This document shows, one piece after another, positions 1 through 8,477 of a stretch of 43,369 bases of DNA. The DNA comes from Syntrophaceae bacterium (lineage in GTDB: Bacteria > Desulfobacterota > BSN033 > UBA1163). How positions within the stretch are numbered: the stretch's first letter is position 1; every line of letters starts with the position of its first letter. The translations under genes were made by a program, and so were the position numbers. The notes below the pieces were generated by a model. That model saw only the letters and a program-made list of their open reading frames with translations, was not told the origin of the DNA and made no database searches. The stretch is from contig JACAEX010000063.1 in NCBI GenBank assembly GCA_013388635.1, positions 1 through 43,369 on the forward strand, given 5' to 3'.

Positions 1-1
1 A

Positions 2-175
2 AAGCATGGAAAAGTCTTACGACTTTACCACACTTCCCACAATGACTTGGATTCCGCTTCACGGAACCCACATTCCCACAAAGCCGACGACGAACTTCTA
101 AAATTGCTTAAACCGATCCAAAAACCATGGTGTGCACTTTTAAACTTTAAATCCATAAAAACGGTGCACTTTTAA
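2..175 (+). other. Open frame running in from the left edge (possible 3' end of a gene)
   Basis: A frame of 57 codons is open from base 2 to a TAA at 173-175 with no start inside the window, so it could be the C-terminal end of a gene lying to the left. The encoded residues are basic and polar (HTSHNDLD, ELLKLLKPIQKPW) and match no family I recognise. The opposite strand is also partly open here and shows a C..CGKCGK pattern, so coding status is uncertain. Its last codons lie in the GTGCAC direct-repeat area. Confidence 0.2.
132..175. repeat. Direct repeat GTGCACTTTTAA, 32-bp period
   Basis: The 12-mer GTGCACTTTTAA occurs at 132-143 and again at 164-175, in the same orientation with start points 32 bp apart (about three helical turns). 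GTGCAC is itself palindromic. The pair lies 30-70 bp upstream of the likely phoH promoter, so it could be an operator, or just the border of a lost element. Confidence 0.5.
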
Positions 176-204
176 TTCTTAAATGACAGAAAAGAGCTAA
201 GAGG

Positions 205-233
205 TTGAAATCCTCGCCTTAAGATGCTATGAT
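205..233 (+). promoter_or_regulatory. Sigma-70-like promoter for phoH-pgpH-ybeY
   Basis: TTGAAA at 205-210 and TATGAT at 228-233 are separated by exactly 17 bp. Transcription would start near 240 and give a leader of about 110 nt before phoH. The leader contains the hairpin at 263-302. Confidence 0.55.
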
Positions 234-262
234 AAAAAAGGATTTTGAATTACGAGCATGCG

Positions 263-302
263 CCCTGCCTCATCTTTCACTTTTAGGAAAGAGGGTCAGG
301 GG
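263..302 (+). other. Hairpin in the phoH leader
   Basis: An imperfect inverted repeat: CCCTGCCTCATCTTTC at 263-278 faces GAAAGAGGGTCAGGG at 287-302 across a short loop. No T-run follows, so it does not look like an intrinsic terminator. It may be a member of the C/G-rich intergenic hairpin type seen elsewhere in this window. The rest of 1-347 shows nothing else I can support. Confidence 0.45.
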
Positions 303-347
303 AAGGGTTTTTCGAAGCAGCCGCTTTAACGGGGTGAAAATTCATAT

Positions 348-1370
<1,023 letters not shown>

Positions 1371-1377
1371 AGAAGGA

Positions 1378-1516
1378 AAATTCTAAATCCGAAACACGAA
1401 ATTCGAAACAAACACGAATTTTCAAAATACAAATGTTCCAAACAAGGGTTTCGAATTTTGATAATTTGAATTTTGGATTTGTTCCGGATTTCGATATCCG
1501 AATTTTTGGAATTTAT
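1378..1516. repeat. A/T-rich long inverted repeat, family A copy 1
   Basis: It fills the phoH-pgpH spacer. The left arm from about 1385 (AAATCCGAAACACGAAATTC and onward) and the right arm ending near 1505 are imperfect reverse complements of about 55 bp each. The shared words are TCCGAAAC, ACGAATTTT and CAAAAT. Two more members of the same style lie at 4973-5130 and 42743-42905. Confidence 0.75.
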
Positions 1517-1551
1517 AATAACTTTTTGGTTGGAAGTCAGTATCACTGTTT

Positions 1552-3939
1552 ATGAACCCATTGGTAAAGAGATTTTTGTCTCACCTTCCTTTTTTTAAGA
1601 CCACCAACGGCTTGAGGGACAGCTCGTGGATGGAGAGGATCAAAGCACCCTCTTACCAAAAGTGGTTCATCGGCGTCGGCCTGGCAATCATTCTCACCCT
1701 GCTCATCTCCCCTACCCTTCGACTTCCTATCCGGGAGTATAACGTGGGAGATATCGCCACCAAGGAGATCAAATCGAATCAGGACCTTCTGGTGGAGGAT
1801 GAAAGGTCAACTCAAGAGAAAAGGATCGAGGCCGAGAAATCCGCCCTTTTGGTATACGATTACGACCCTGCTGTGCTCGGCGATGCTGAACATCGAATCC
1901 GATCCACATTTGAGTCGCTTTCCCACTCGTTTGGAAAGGTCGAAAGGGGGATCGACCAGAATGCCATGCGGAAGAAGGAATGGGAATCCTCGCTCCACAT
2001 TCCCCTCAACCAGAGGGAATGGTCTATTCTGCTGAGGGAGCGTTTCAACCCTTCCGTGGCCGAGGCCGTCTTGACCCTGATCGCCCCCATCCTGAGAAAA
2101 GGGGTCGCCAGCGATAAAAACCTTCTCGACCCGGATTCTGATAAAGGCCTCGTGATCCGGAATATCCAGACGCGTGAAGAGAGGAGGGTCCTCCCTCCCT
2201 TCACATTCCTCGATTTAAGAGAAGCAAAGAACAGGCTTCGGGCTCAGGCAGATCCACTTTCCTCGAGGTTCGGAAGGGAGAAGGCTACGATCATTCTAAA
2301 AATTGCCGAAGCCCTCCTGAAACCCAATCTCACCTTCAATAAGAACGAGACCGAAGAACGGAAGGCCAGGGAAAGGGAGAGGGTAAATCCTGTCTATTTT
2401 CGGGTCAAAAGAGGAGAGGTGATCTTGAGGGTTGGAGATCGCGTGCAGGAGGAACATCTCTTCAAAATCAAGGCGATCAAGAGGGCGCAGGAGCGAGCCC
2501 ACATCATCTCCCTTCTGATCGGCCTTGGCCTCTTAACCTTTCTCCTTTTGGTCAGCCTCTACGAATTTTCGATAAAGAACATTCGGAAGATCGTCCTTTC
2601 CCAGAAAGACCTTCTCTTATTCTCTGCGACGCTTATCGGGATCATTAGCCTTCTAAAACTCTTCCAGCTCTTGACCGATGCCTTGGGAGGAGAGTTTCTC
2701 TCCATCCCCTCTTCTTCATTCCTCTATCTCTTTCCGGTGGCTGCCGGCTCGATGCTGATCCGGATCGTGATCAATTCGGAGGTGGCCATCGTCTTCACCA
2801 TCCTGTCGAGCTACTTCTCGGCCACCCTGATGGGAAACCAGCTCTTCTTCTTCATCTTCGCCTTTGTGGGAAGCCTGGTGGGCGCCCATAAGGTGGCGCA
2901 GTGCGAGCAGAGAAGCATCCTGATCAAAGCAGGCCTCACGGTTGGAGCGGTCAACACGTTAATGATCTTCTCTTATTACCTTATCTCCGGAATCCCTTTC
3001 AAAATGGTCCTTCTTGCTGACCTCAGTATGGGGTTCTTGGCAGGAATGGTAGCATCGGTCCTGGTCCTTGGAATCACACCGATCGTCGAGAGCGTCTTTG
3101 GTTACACGACCGATATCAAACTGCTCGAACTGGCGAACATGGAAAATCCTATCCTGAAGGACCTCATCCTTCAGGCTCCTGGCACCTACCATCACAGCAT
3201 TATCGTGGGAAGCCTGGTGGAGGCCGCTGCCAAATCGATTGCAGCCAATCCGTTGTTAGCCAGGGTGAGCGCATACTATCACGATATCGGAAAATTGAAA
3301 AAGCCCCTTTACTTCATCGAGAATTCAGGAGGCATGGAAAACAGGCATGACCACCTTACACCGACCATGTCAAGCCTCATCCTCATCTCCCATGTCAAGG
3401 ACGGACTGGAGATGGCCCGTGAAACAGGTCTGGGCCAACGGATCGCCCATATCATCCAGCAGCATCATGGAACGAGTCTGATCTCGTATTTCTATGAAAA
3501 GGCCAAAGGAAATCCGGAGACGGAGAGGGTCGATGAGAACGATTTCCGCTATCCCGGGCCAAAGCCGCAGACCAAGGAGGCAGGCATCGTCATGCTGGCC
3601 GATGCGGTGGAGGCAGCCTCGCGCACTCTCTCGGATCCCACTCCAGCGAGAATCCGAGGTCTGGTTCAGCGGATCACAAACAGCATCTTTCTGGACGGAC
3701 AGCTGGAGGAGTGTGAGTTAACCCTCAAGGATCTTCAGAAGATCGAAGAGAGCTTTAGTCGAATTCTGACCGCCCTCTTCCATCAGAGGATTGACTATCC
3801 TGCTTCCCCAACCTCTGGACCCCTTAAGATGAAGGACGATGAAGATCTGGATTCGAAACAGGCAAAAACATATCCGCTTAGACTCAAAAAGAATAAGAAG
3901 GGTGGCCCAAAGGATATTGAGCGAGTTGGGGCTTCCTGA
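1552..3939 (+). CDS. pgpH: Membrane HD-domain phosphodiesterase, PgpH/YqfF type
   Basis: A 795-residue member of the 7TMR-HD family, whose Listeria member PgpH hydrolyses cyclic di-AMP. The order seen is: first membrane helix at about 38-56, a long extracytoplasmic domain to about 310, a cluster of hydrophobic helices from about 313 to 515, then a cytoplasmic HD domain. The HD motifs are clear: TYHHS at about 545-549, the metal-binding H577-D578 in YYHDIGK, and later IQQHHG. The ATG at 1552 is the first in frame after the family A repeat. The gene lies between phoH and ybeY, and its last 101 bp overlap ybeY in another frame, which suggests translational coupling. The substrate (c-di-AMP or another nucleotide) is inferred from family only. 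Confidence 0.9.
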   Translation: MNPLVKRFLSHLPFFKTTNGLRDSSWMERIKAPSYQKWFIGVGLAIILTLLISPTLRLPIREYNVGDIATKEIKSNQDLLVEDERSTQEKRIEAEKSALLVYDYDPAVLGDAEHRIRSTFESLSHSFGKVERGIDQNAMRKKEWESSLHIPLNQREWSILLRERFNPSVAEAVLTLIAPILRKGVASDKNLLDPDSDKGLVIRNIQTREERRVLPPFTFLDLREAKNRLRAQADPLSSRFGREKATIILKIAEALLKPNLTFNKNETEERKARERERVNPVYFRVKRGEVILRVGDRVQEEHLFKIKAIKRAQERAHIISLLIGLGLLTFLLLVSLYEFSIKNIRKIVLSQKDLLLFSATLIGIISLLKLFQLLTDALGGEFLSIPSSSFLYLFPVAAGSMLIRIVINSEVAIVFTILSSYFSATLMGNQLFFFIFAFVGSLVGAHKVAQCEQRSILIKAGLTVGAVNTLMIFSYYLISGIPFKMVLLADLSMGFLAGMVASVLVLGITPIVESVFGYTTDIKLLELANMENPILKDLILQAPGTYHHSIIVGSLVEAAAKSIAANPLLARVSAYYHDIGKLKKPLYFIENSGGMENRHDHLTPTMSSLILISHVKDGLEMARETGLGQRIAHIIQQHHGTSLISYFYEKAKGNPETERVDENDFRYPGPKPQTKEAGIVMLADAVEAASRTLSDPTPARIRGLVQRITNSIFLDGQLEECELTLKDLQKIEESFSRILTALFHQRIDYPASPTSGPLKMKDDEDLDSKQAKTYPLRLKKNKKGGPKDIERVGAS

Positions 3940-4291
3940 AGCTGAGCTGAGCCTTCTCTTTGTCAATGATGTTCAGATTCAAGCATTAAACCGGCGATAC
4001 CTCCGGCGGGACAGACCCACCAATGTCCTTGCGTTTCCGATGAGGGAGGGCGAATTCTCTGCTCTTCATCCCAATCTTCTCGGAGACCTGGTCATCTCCC
4101 TCGAGACAGCCCGGCGTCAAATGAAACGATTCAGGCTGGACGAGACAAACATGATCATCCTCCTGATGATCCATGGGATTCTCCATCTCGTCGGTTATGA
4201 GCATGAGGGATCGAAGAAGGGAGCCCGAGAGATGGCCCTCAAACAGAAAGAACTCCTCAAACAGATAAGGCAAACTGGAATAGTGAAATGA
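3839..4291 (+). CDS. ybeY: Endoribonuclease YbeY
   Basis: A 150-residue metal-dependent rRNA-maturation endonuclease. The zinc motif HGILHLVGYEHE (about 120-131) is the family signature HGxLHLxGYDH, with E for D in the last part. The earlier conserved RDRPTNVLAFP and LLGDLVIS segments are also present. The ATG at 3839 has AAGGA just upstream, and the N-terminal strand matches the usual start of the family, so the 101-bp overlap with pgpH is probably real. The last codons (GIVK and the stop) fall in the TGGAATAGTG repeat at 4276, so the extreme C-terminus is repeat-derived. Confidence 0.92.
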   Translation: MKIWIRNRQKHIRLDSKRIRRVAQRILSELGLPEAELSLLFVNDVQIQALNRRYLRRDRPTNVLAFPMREGEFSALHPNLLGDLVISLETARRQMKRFRLDETNMIILLMIHGILHLVGYEHEGSKKGAREMALKQKELLKQIRQTGIVK

Positions 4292-4343
4292 TGGAAGAAT
4301 GGGATGGTGGCTTTAAAACCTCTTCCCAATATTCCATTGTTCC
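4276..4343. repeat. TGGAAT-type inverted repeat, family E copy 1
   Basis: ATGGAAGAATGGG (about 4290-4302) faces CCCAATATTCCAT (about 4325-4337), forming a stem of about 13 bp. It lies between convergent ybeY and the kinase gene, where it could end transcription from both sides, although no T-run is present. It overlaps the last 16 bases of ybeY. Related copies are at 33932-34100 and 34758-34860. Confidence 0.7.
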
Positions 4344-4351
4344 TGTGTGGG

Positions 4352-4966
4352 TTAGTTGAAAATCCACAGCCTCCGAAACCTGTTAAACCGCTTGAGCCGG
4401 GCCAATTCCTCAGGGGTCATTGAGGAAGGAGAGATCCTCTCTTTCAATTTCAGCAGTCCTCCATAATCCACCCAGCGGAGAAGAGGGAAGAGAATCCGGC
4501 GAAGCATTCCTTTCTCCTTAAAGGAGAAGCTGCTGTTGAAGTCGATGAGAAAGGGCTCACCTCCCTCAGAGATGAGGATATTCCCTTTATGCCTCAAATC
4601 CAGGTGGACCACTCCCCTCTGATGTATTTCTCCAAGCACTTCTTCTAAACGGGTAAAGAAATAAGGGGAAAGAACTTCTCCTCTCTGAATAGGTCTTCCT
4701 GGAATAAATTCCATGGCAAAGGCAAAACGATCGATCCGCTCAACAGGCATGGGAACGCCCGAAACTCCTTTCAACCGGCCGTATATCTTCCATTCCTTCT
4801 CAATTAACCAGAGCCCCAGCGTCCAGCGGAGAAAGGGATTTCTTCTCCGCACATCCTTAACCATGAGGGTCCGGCCTCCCACCTCCACCCGGTTGAGGTC
4901 AGGCTTTCCAAAGCTTCCCCTCGTGATAGAGACAGAGCCCTTCTCGTATTCCTTTCGGTCCACCAT
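4352..4966 (-). CDS. WaaP/Kdo-kinase-like (RIO-like) sugar kinase
   Basis: About 204 residues with a protein-kinase-like fold of the lipopolysaccharide kinase (Kdo/WaaP/InaA) group. The catalytic loop reads GVVHLDLRHKGNILI (HxD...N), and the metal loop is LIDFNSSF, with DFN in place of DFG. Members phosphorylate core sugars of LPS at the inner membrane; here the function is inferred from fold and from the LPS cluster to the right. An upstream TTG at 4985-4987 would add seven residues encoded entirely by the family A repeat (from CGGATTTGAA), so I prefer the ATG at 4964-4966. Neither start has a good ribosome-binding site. The gene is separated from the next envelope gene by the family A repeat, so it may be transcribed separately. 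Confidence 0.72.
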   Translation of the reverse strand: MVDRKEYEKGSVSITRGSFGKPDLNRVEVGGRTLMVKDVRRRNPFLRWTLGLWLIEKEWKIYGRLKGVSGVPMPVERIDRFAFAMEFIPGRPIQRGEVLSPYFFTRLEEVLGEIHQRGVVHLDLRHKGNILISEGGEPFLIDFNSSFSFKEKGMLRRILFPLLRWVDYGGLLKLKERISPSSMTPEELARLKRFNRFRRLWIFN

Positions 4967-4972
4967 TGGTTC

Positions 4973-5130
4973 AAATCCGAAATTCAAATATCGAAGCCCG
5001 AAACAAATTCCAAACCCCAGATCACCTAATGTTCAAAAAAATTCAACGGTTTTGGTTTTTGAGTTTTGAAGATTTGAATTTGTTTCGGATCTCGCCTGCC
5101 CGCCGGTAGGCAGGTGCTTCGAATTTAGAA
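4973..5130. repeat. A/T-rich inverted repeat, family A copy 2, with a nested GCAGGC palindrome
   Basis: The left arm (TCCGAAATTC..., about 4976-5022) and the right arm (about 5068-5130, ...GAATTTGTTTCGGAT) are reverse complements. The right arm is split: between TTTCGGATC and GCTTCGAATTT lies CGCCTGCCCGCCGGTAGGC plus AGGT (about 5093-5115), which has no counterpart in the left arm, where CGAAGC runs almost directly into CCGAAACAAATTC. This is the footprint expected of a small element inserted into a pre-existing repeat. Confidence 0.7.
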
Positions 5131-5135
5131 TTTTT

Positions 5136-5675
5136 TCAAAAGATATTTCCCCAATAAGGTCTACTCAAAATCAACAAGATCCCCATGAGATTTAGGAATA
5201 ATATTCCCTCTTCACTGTTCTCTACAAAATTTTTAAGCCTCCACGAGGCCTTTTCATTTGAATAGGGGGTCAACCGAGGAATGTAGTCAGGAACCTTCTG
5301 GTCATAATCTTCAAACCTCTCCCCGAAAATCTTTTTCAGCCGATCTCCTTCCACCCTCTTCTTATAAGGGATGTAATGAAAACAGAACATAAAGGTGGCG
5401 ATCGCTAAGATATAAATGTTGTCTGCGAGAATGCAGAACCCCGCCGTGATCAGAATCGAACCGATGTAAAGGGGATTCTTTACATAGGCATAAGGCCCGG
5501 TGACCGTCAGCCTCTCATTCTTCTGGAGATGGCCTGCGGCCCAGATTCGGATCCCTTCTCCAATGGAGATCAAGATGATCCCGATCAGCATTCCAGGCGG
5601 GTTCGGCCTGGCAAAAATCACCAGTAGAATCGCAGCGATGAATAGCGGAACCTTTCGCATCTTTCTCACATTCAT
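5136..5675 (-). CDS. Isoprenylcysteine carboxyl methyltransferase-like membrane methyltransferase
   Basis: 179 residues with four to five hydrophobic segments and the ICMT/PEMT hallmark GPYAYVKNPLYIG (about 61-73), followed by a FGERFEDYDQKVPDYIPRL tail that helps form the SAM pocket. Bacterial members methylate small or lipid substrates; the real substrate cannot be read from sequence. The ATG at 5673-5675 has GGGAGG five bases upstream. It is the last gene of the envelope run on this strand, separated from the LAB_N gene by a tandem GCAGGC repeat. A second, truncated relative lies at the other end of the cluster (19375-19719). Confidence 0.82.
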   Translation of the reverse strand: MNVRKMRKVPLFIAAILLVIFARPNPPGMLIGIILISIGEGIRIWAAGHLQKNERLTVTGPYAYVKNPLYIGSILITAGFCILADNIYILAIATFMFCFHYIPYKKRVEGDRLKKIFGERFEDYDQKVPDYIPRLTPYSNEKASWRLKNFVENSEEGILFLNLMGILLILSRPYWGNIF

Positions 5676-5684
5676 GACATCCTC

Positions 5685-5737
5685 CCTGTCTGCCGTCAGG
5701 CAGGCCTGTCTGCCGTCAGGCAGGCCTGCCTGCTGCC
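5685..5737. repeat. Tandem GCAGGC palindrome
   Basis: The 20-mer CCTGTCTGCCGTCAGGCAGG occurs at 5685-5704 and is repeated exactly at 5705-5724, followed by a partial unit CCTGCCTGCTGCC at 5725-5737. The array fills the whole gap between two genes; its right end touches the stop codon of the LAB_N gene and its left end abuts the ribosome-binding site of the methyltransferase gene. Confidence 0.85.
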
Positions 5738-6084
5738 TACCCGATCACCGGCGGCACTGTCCTCTTCTTATGAATAAAGTAGAGATTTCTCAAATAGATA
5801 AAATTCCCGGGCAAGTAGGCTAAGATGAAGACCGGGTCCATGCGGTGAATGGCATAAAGTAGGACAATCAATCCTCCTGCCAGACTGAAATACCAGAAAG
5901 AGATAGGAATGACACTCTCCTTCCTTCTCTCAGAAGCAATCCATTGAACGATAAACCTCATGGTAAACATCGCCTGGCCGATCAAACCGAAGATCAGCCA
6001 GAAGTCGAGTTCAAACCTTGCATATCTCATGGAAAGGTCTCTCAGTAAATTCATCGCAAAGCTGAAAAGTGTCGTGCATTCCAT
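5737..6084 (-). CDS. LAB_N-domain membrane protein (lipid A disaccharide synthase N-terminal-like)
   Basis: About 115 residues with three membrane helices that match the free-standing LAB_N domain: WLIFGLIGQAMFTMRFIVQW, an ISFWYFSLAGG helix, and the ending LPGNFIYLRNLYFI. Such small proteins often sit beside a DPM-like GT2 and an ArnT-like transferase in lipid A decoration loci, exactly as here. I chose the ATG at 6082-6084, which has AAAGGA seven bases upstream; the earlier in-frame ATG at 6106 would overlap the preceding gene. The biochemical role is not known to me, but an accessory part in undecaprenyl-phosphate-sugar transfer is inferred. Confidence 0.82.
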   Translation of the reverse strand: MECTTLFSFAMNLLRDLSMRYARFELDFWLIFGLIGQAMFTMRFIVQWIASERRKESVIPISFWYFSLAGGLIVLLYAIHRMDPVFILAYLPGNFIYLRNLYFIHKKRTVPPVIG

Positions 6085-6085
6085 C

Positions 6086-6802
6086 TTAAATCCTTTCTTC
6101 AATCTCATAATCGATGCGCCGACGCTTCATCCATCTCACACCCAGGAGATCGATGAAGGATCGCACCATGCGATTACGAATGTTATATTTTGACTTTCCA
6201 AACCTCCTCGGATGATGAAAGACCGGCACCTCGATAATCCGATACCCTTCCATCTTCACCAGCGTGGAAAGAAATCGGTGCATCCCATTAAAGACAGGGA
6301 TCTTCTGAACGCATTCCCTCTTGAACACCCGAAGGGTACAGGCGCTGTCTTTGATCTCCTCACCGCTCAGCCGATTCCGAATCGAGTTGGCGATCTTAGA
6401 GGAGATCCTTTTCAGCCACGGGTCCTCCCTCTTCTGGCGCCATCCCGTGGCCATGTCGTAGCGATCCAGATATCCCAGCAACCTGGGAATATCAGCAGGA
6501 TCGTTCTGAAGGTCCGAGTCCAGGGTAGCAATCTTTTCCCCACGCGCCTCTCTCATCCCTGCATAGAGCGCGGTGCTAAGGCCACGATTCTCTTTCAATC
6601 CAATGATCCGCAGGAAGGGATACTGAGAGGCCATCTCTTTCAGGATCTCCCGGCTCCGATCCCGGCTCCCATCGTCCACAAAGATCATCTCATAAGAGAT
6701 GCCGAGGCCCGCCAAGACCTCCGTTAACTTCGGAATCAAGATGGGGAGGTTCTCCTCTTCGTTAAAAACGGGAACCACGACTGAGATCTCAACGGGCTGC
6801 AT
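6086..6802 (-). CDS. GT2 glycosyltransferase, dolichol/undecaprenyl-phosphate sugar synthase type
   Basis: 238 residues with the DPM1-type fold: [15 protein letters not shown]-like start, [19 protein letters not shown] and the metal-binding DSDLQNDP. No C-terminal membrane pair is present, unlike ArnC at 17816. The conserved RRFGKSKYN segment near residue 205 is typical of polyprenyl-phosphate glycosyl synthases. It probably charges undecaprenyl phosphate with a sugar at the inner face of the inner membrane, as the donor for the GT39 protein just upstream. The neighbouring LAB_N protein may help membrane attachment. Confidence 0.88.
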   Translation of the reverse strand: MQPVEISVVVPVFNEEENLPILIPKLTEVLAGLGISYEMIFVDDGSRDRSREILKEMASQYPFLRIIGLKENRGLSTALYAGMREARGEKIATLDSDLQNDPADIPRLLGYLDRYDMATGWRQKREDPWLKRISSKIANSIRNRLSGEEIKDSACTLRVFKRECVQKIPVFNGMHRFLSTLVKMEGYRIIEVPVFHHPRRFGKSKYNIRNRMVRSFIDLLGVRWMKRRRIDYEIEERI

Positions 6803-6811
6803 GACTTTAAT

Positions 6812-8470
6812 TCATCGATTCGAAATCAACACGATATCAATGTCGCCGACCTTTCGCCGGGCTATGAGCTCAACCCGCGGCCTTTCCTCCATCTTCTGAA
6901 ACCGAACAAAATCCCTAAAAGGGAGAAGGCAGAAGACCCTTTCCGAAGATCCCAAAAAATGACGAAGCTCTTCGTTGGTATTTAATTCCGCGATCGGCAC
7001 AATTCCAGTGTAGAAATTATACGCCGCAGCCCCCACTCTTCCGTAGACGCCCAACCTCTCCCCTGGCAATATCCTGGAGGTGATCTCTTCAGAGAGGAAG
7101 CGAGCCGACTTGAATGGATTGGCCAGTGGAAAGATAACCCTTCCTGCATAGAAATACCCGGCTGTCACGATACCGACGATCAGGCAGAGAATGGCCCCAT
7201 AATTTCTAAAACGGTAGAGGACGAACGTGGCGAGGCTTCCGCCGACCAAGAGAAAGGCAATAGGAAGGCTGTAGGGCAGGAACGGCCGGAACCTCATTGA
7301 CACTGCCCAAGGGATGGCCGCACCGGCCAATAGGGCTAACCCCATAAAACCATGGAGTGGAAAGGCCATCCACTCCTGCTTAAAATGATCCATGGAGCCA
7401 GAGATAAAATCGTCCCAGACCTTCCCGACCATCAGGGCAGCAGCCGGATAGAGAGGGAGAAGATAAACGCCCCTCTTACCCTTGGAGAAAGAAAAAAAGA
7501 GAAAGGTGACGGCAAACCATATGACGAGGAGGAGGAAATCCTTCCTTTTCTCAACCATCTCTCTGGAATAACCATAAGCAATGGCTCCGGGCAGAAAAAG
7601 AATCCAGGGAAGAAAATCTATCGGGAAGTTATAAAAATAGTAGTAAATCGGCCGGGGTTTGGCCCAACCTTCGGAAAACCGATCGACCGTGTGCGTCAAT
7701 AGCGTCATATTGAGATAATCGCTCCCTCCTCTGACGACCGCAGGAAGATACCAGGATAAAACGATGCCTACAAAGAGGAGCATCCCTGGAAAGAGTTTCA
7801 TCCCTTTGATCCCCTTCCAATCCCTTTGAATCGCGAGATAGACCAAACCGACCAGAAGAGGAAGGATGAAGCCCACCGGTCCCTTGGCCAGGGTGGCCAA
7901 TGCCATGCCGAGATAGAAACCGTAAATGGCTAACCCCTGCCCCTCTTCTCCCTTGCTGGCGCGGTACCATTTCAAAAAAAAGTAAATCGAAGCAGTGGTA
8001 AAGAATGTGAGGGTTGTATCGATATTGCCCCTTGTGGAAAGATACGTAAACTCCGCACTCGTCGCAAGGATCAGTCCGGAAAGCAATCCTGTCCGCGAGG
8101 CGTAGAGATTCCTCCCCAGCAAGAAGGTGAGGAGCACGGTCAACGTTCCAAACAGGGCTGGAATAAACCTGACCGAGAAGGGCCCAAACCCCTGCCACAG
8201 GTAGGAGGAAAGGGCGACCAGCCAGAAAAAGAGAGGAGGCTTATCCGGGTAGACCTTCCCATTATAGTGCATCAGGATCCAATCCCCCCGGCTCACCATC
8301 TCCTTCGCCACCTGGGCATAGCGGGGCTCATCAGGATTCCAGAGATCCCACTGACCCAGATTGATAAAGTAGAGAACGAGGCAGAATCCTAAGAGCAGGA
8401 CGATCTGGACCCGCTTCTGAGGATAGGCTCCCGAAAATTGTCTTTTCATATCGGTAATTGATCGACTCAA
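6812..8470 (-). CDS. ArnT/PMT-like GT39 membrane glycosyltransferase (second copy)
   Basis: 552 residues with about a dozen hydrophobic helices. The first periplasmic loop carries WNPDEPRYAQVAKEM, with the catalytic Asp-Glu of the family, and then KPPLFFW. These enzymes move a sugar from undecaprenyl phosphate to lipid A or protein on the periplasmic side. The start is a TTG at 8468-8470 with AGGAG upstream; the ATG at 8447-8449 is an alternative. It follows the GT4 gene by 7 bp and precedes the GT2 gene by 9 bp, so GT4, GT39, GT2 and LAB_N form one transcription unit. Its specificity is unknown and may differ from the ArnT-like protein in the arn operon. Confidence 0.88.
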   Translation of the reverse strand: MSRSITDMKRQFSGAYPQKRVQIVLLLGFCLVLYFINLGQWDLWNPDEPRYAQVAKEMVSRGDWILMHYNGKVYPDKPPLFFWLVALSSYLWQGFGPFSVRFIPALFGTLTVLLTFLLGRNLYASRTGLLSGLILATSAEFTYLSTRGNIDTTLTFFTTASIYFFLKWYRASKGEEGQGLAIYGFYLGMALATLAKGPVGFILPLLVGLVYLAIQRDWKGIKGMKLFPGMLLFVGIVLSWYLPAVVRGGSDYLNMTLLTHTVDRFSEGWAKPRPIYYYFYNFPIDFLPWILFLPGAIAYGYSREMVEKRKDFLLLVIWFAVTFLFFSFSKGKRGVYLLPLYPAAALMVGKVWDDFISGSMDHFKQEWMAFPLHGFMGLALLAGAAIPWAVSMRFRPFLPYSLPIAFLLVGGSLATFVLYRFRNYGAILCLIVGIVTAGYFYAGRVIFPLANPFKSARFLSEEITSRILPGERLGVYGRVGAAAYNFYTGIVPIAELNTNEELRHFLGSSERVFCLLPFRDFVRFQKMEERPRVELIARRKVGDIDIVLISNR

Positions 8471-8477
8471 CCCCCAT

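Noticed and set aside
7352-7702. Open frame on the plus strand inside the second GT39 gene
   Set aside because: It is antisense to a clear membrane protein, with a composition that mirrors that gene and no recognisable domain. The same applies to the other long antisense frames, such as 24325-25047 and 12460-12696.
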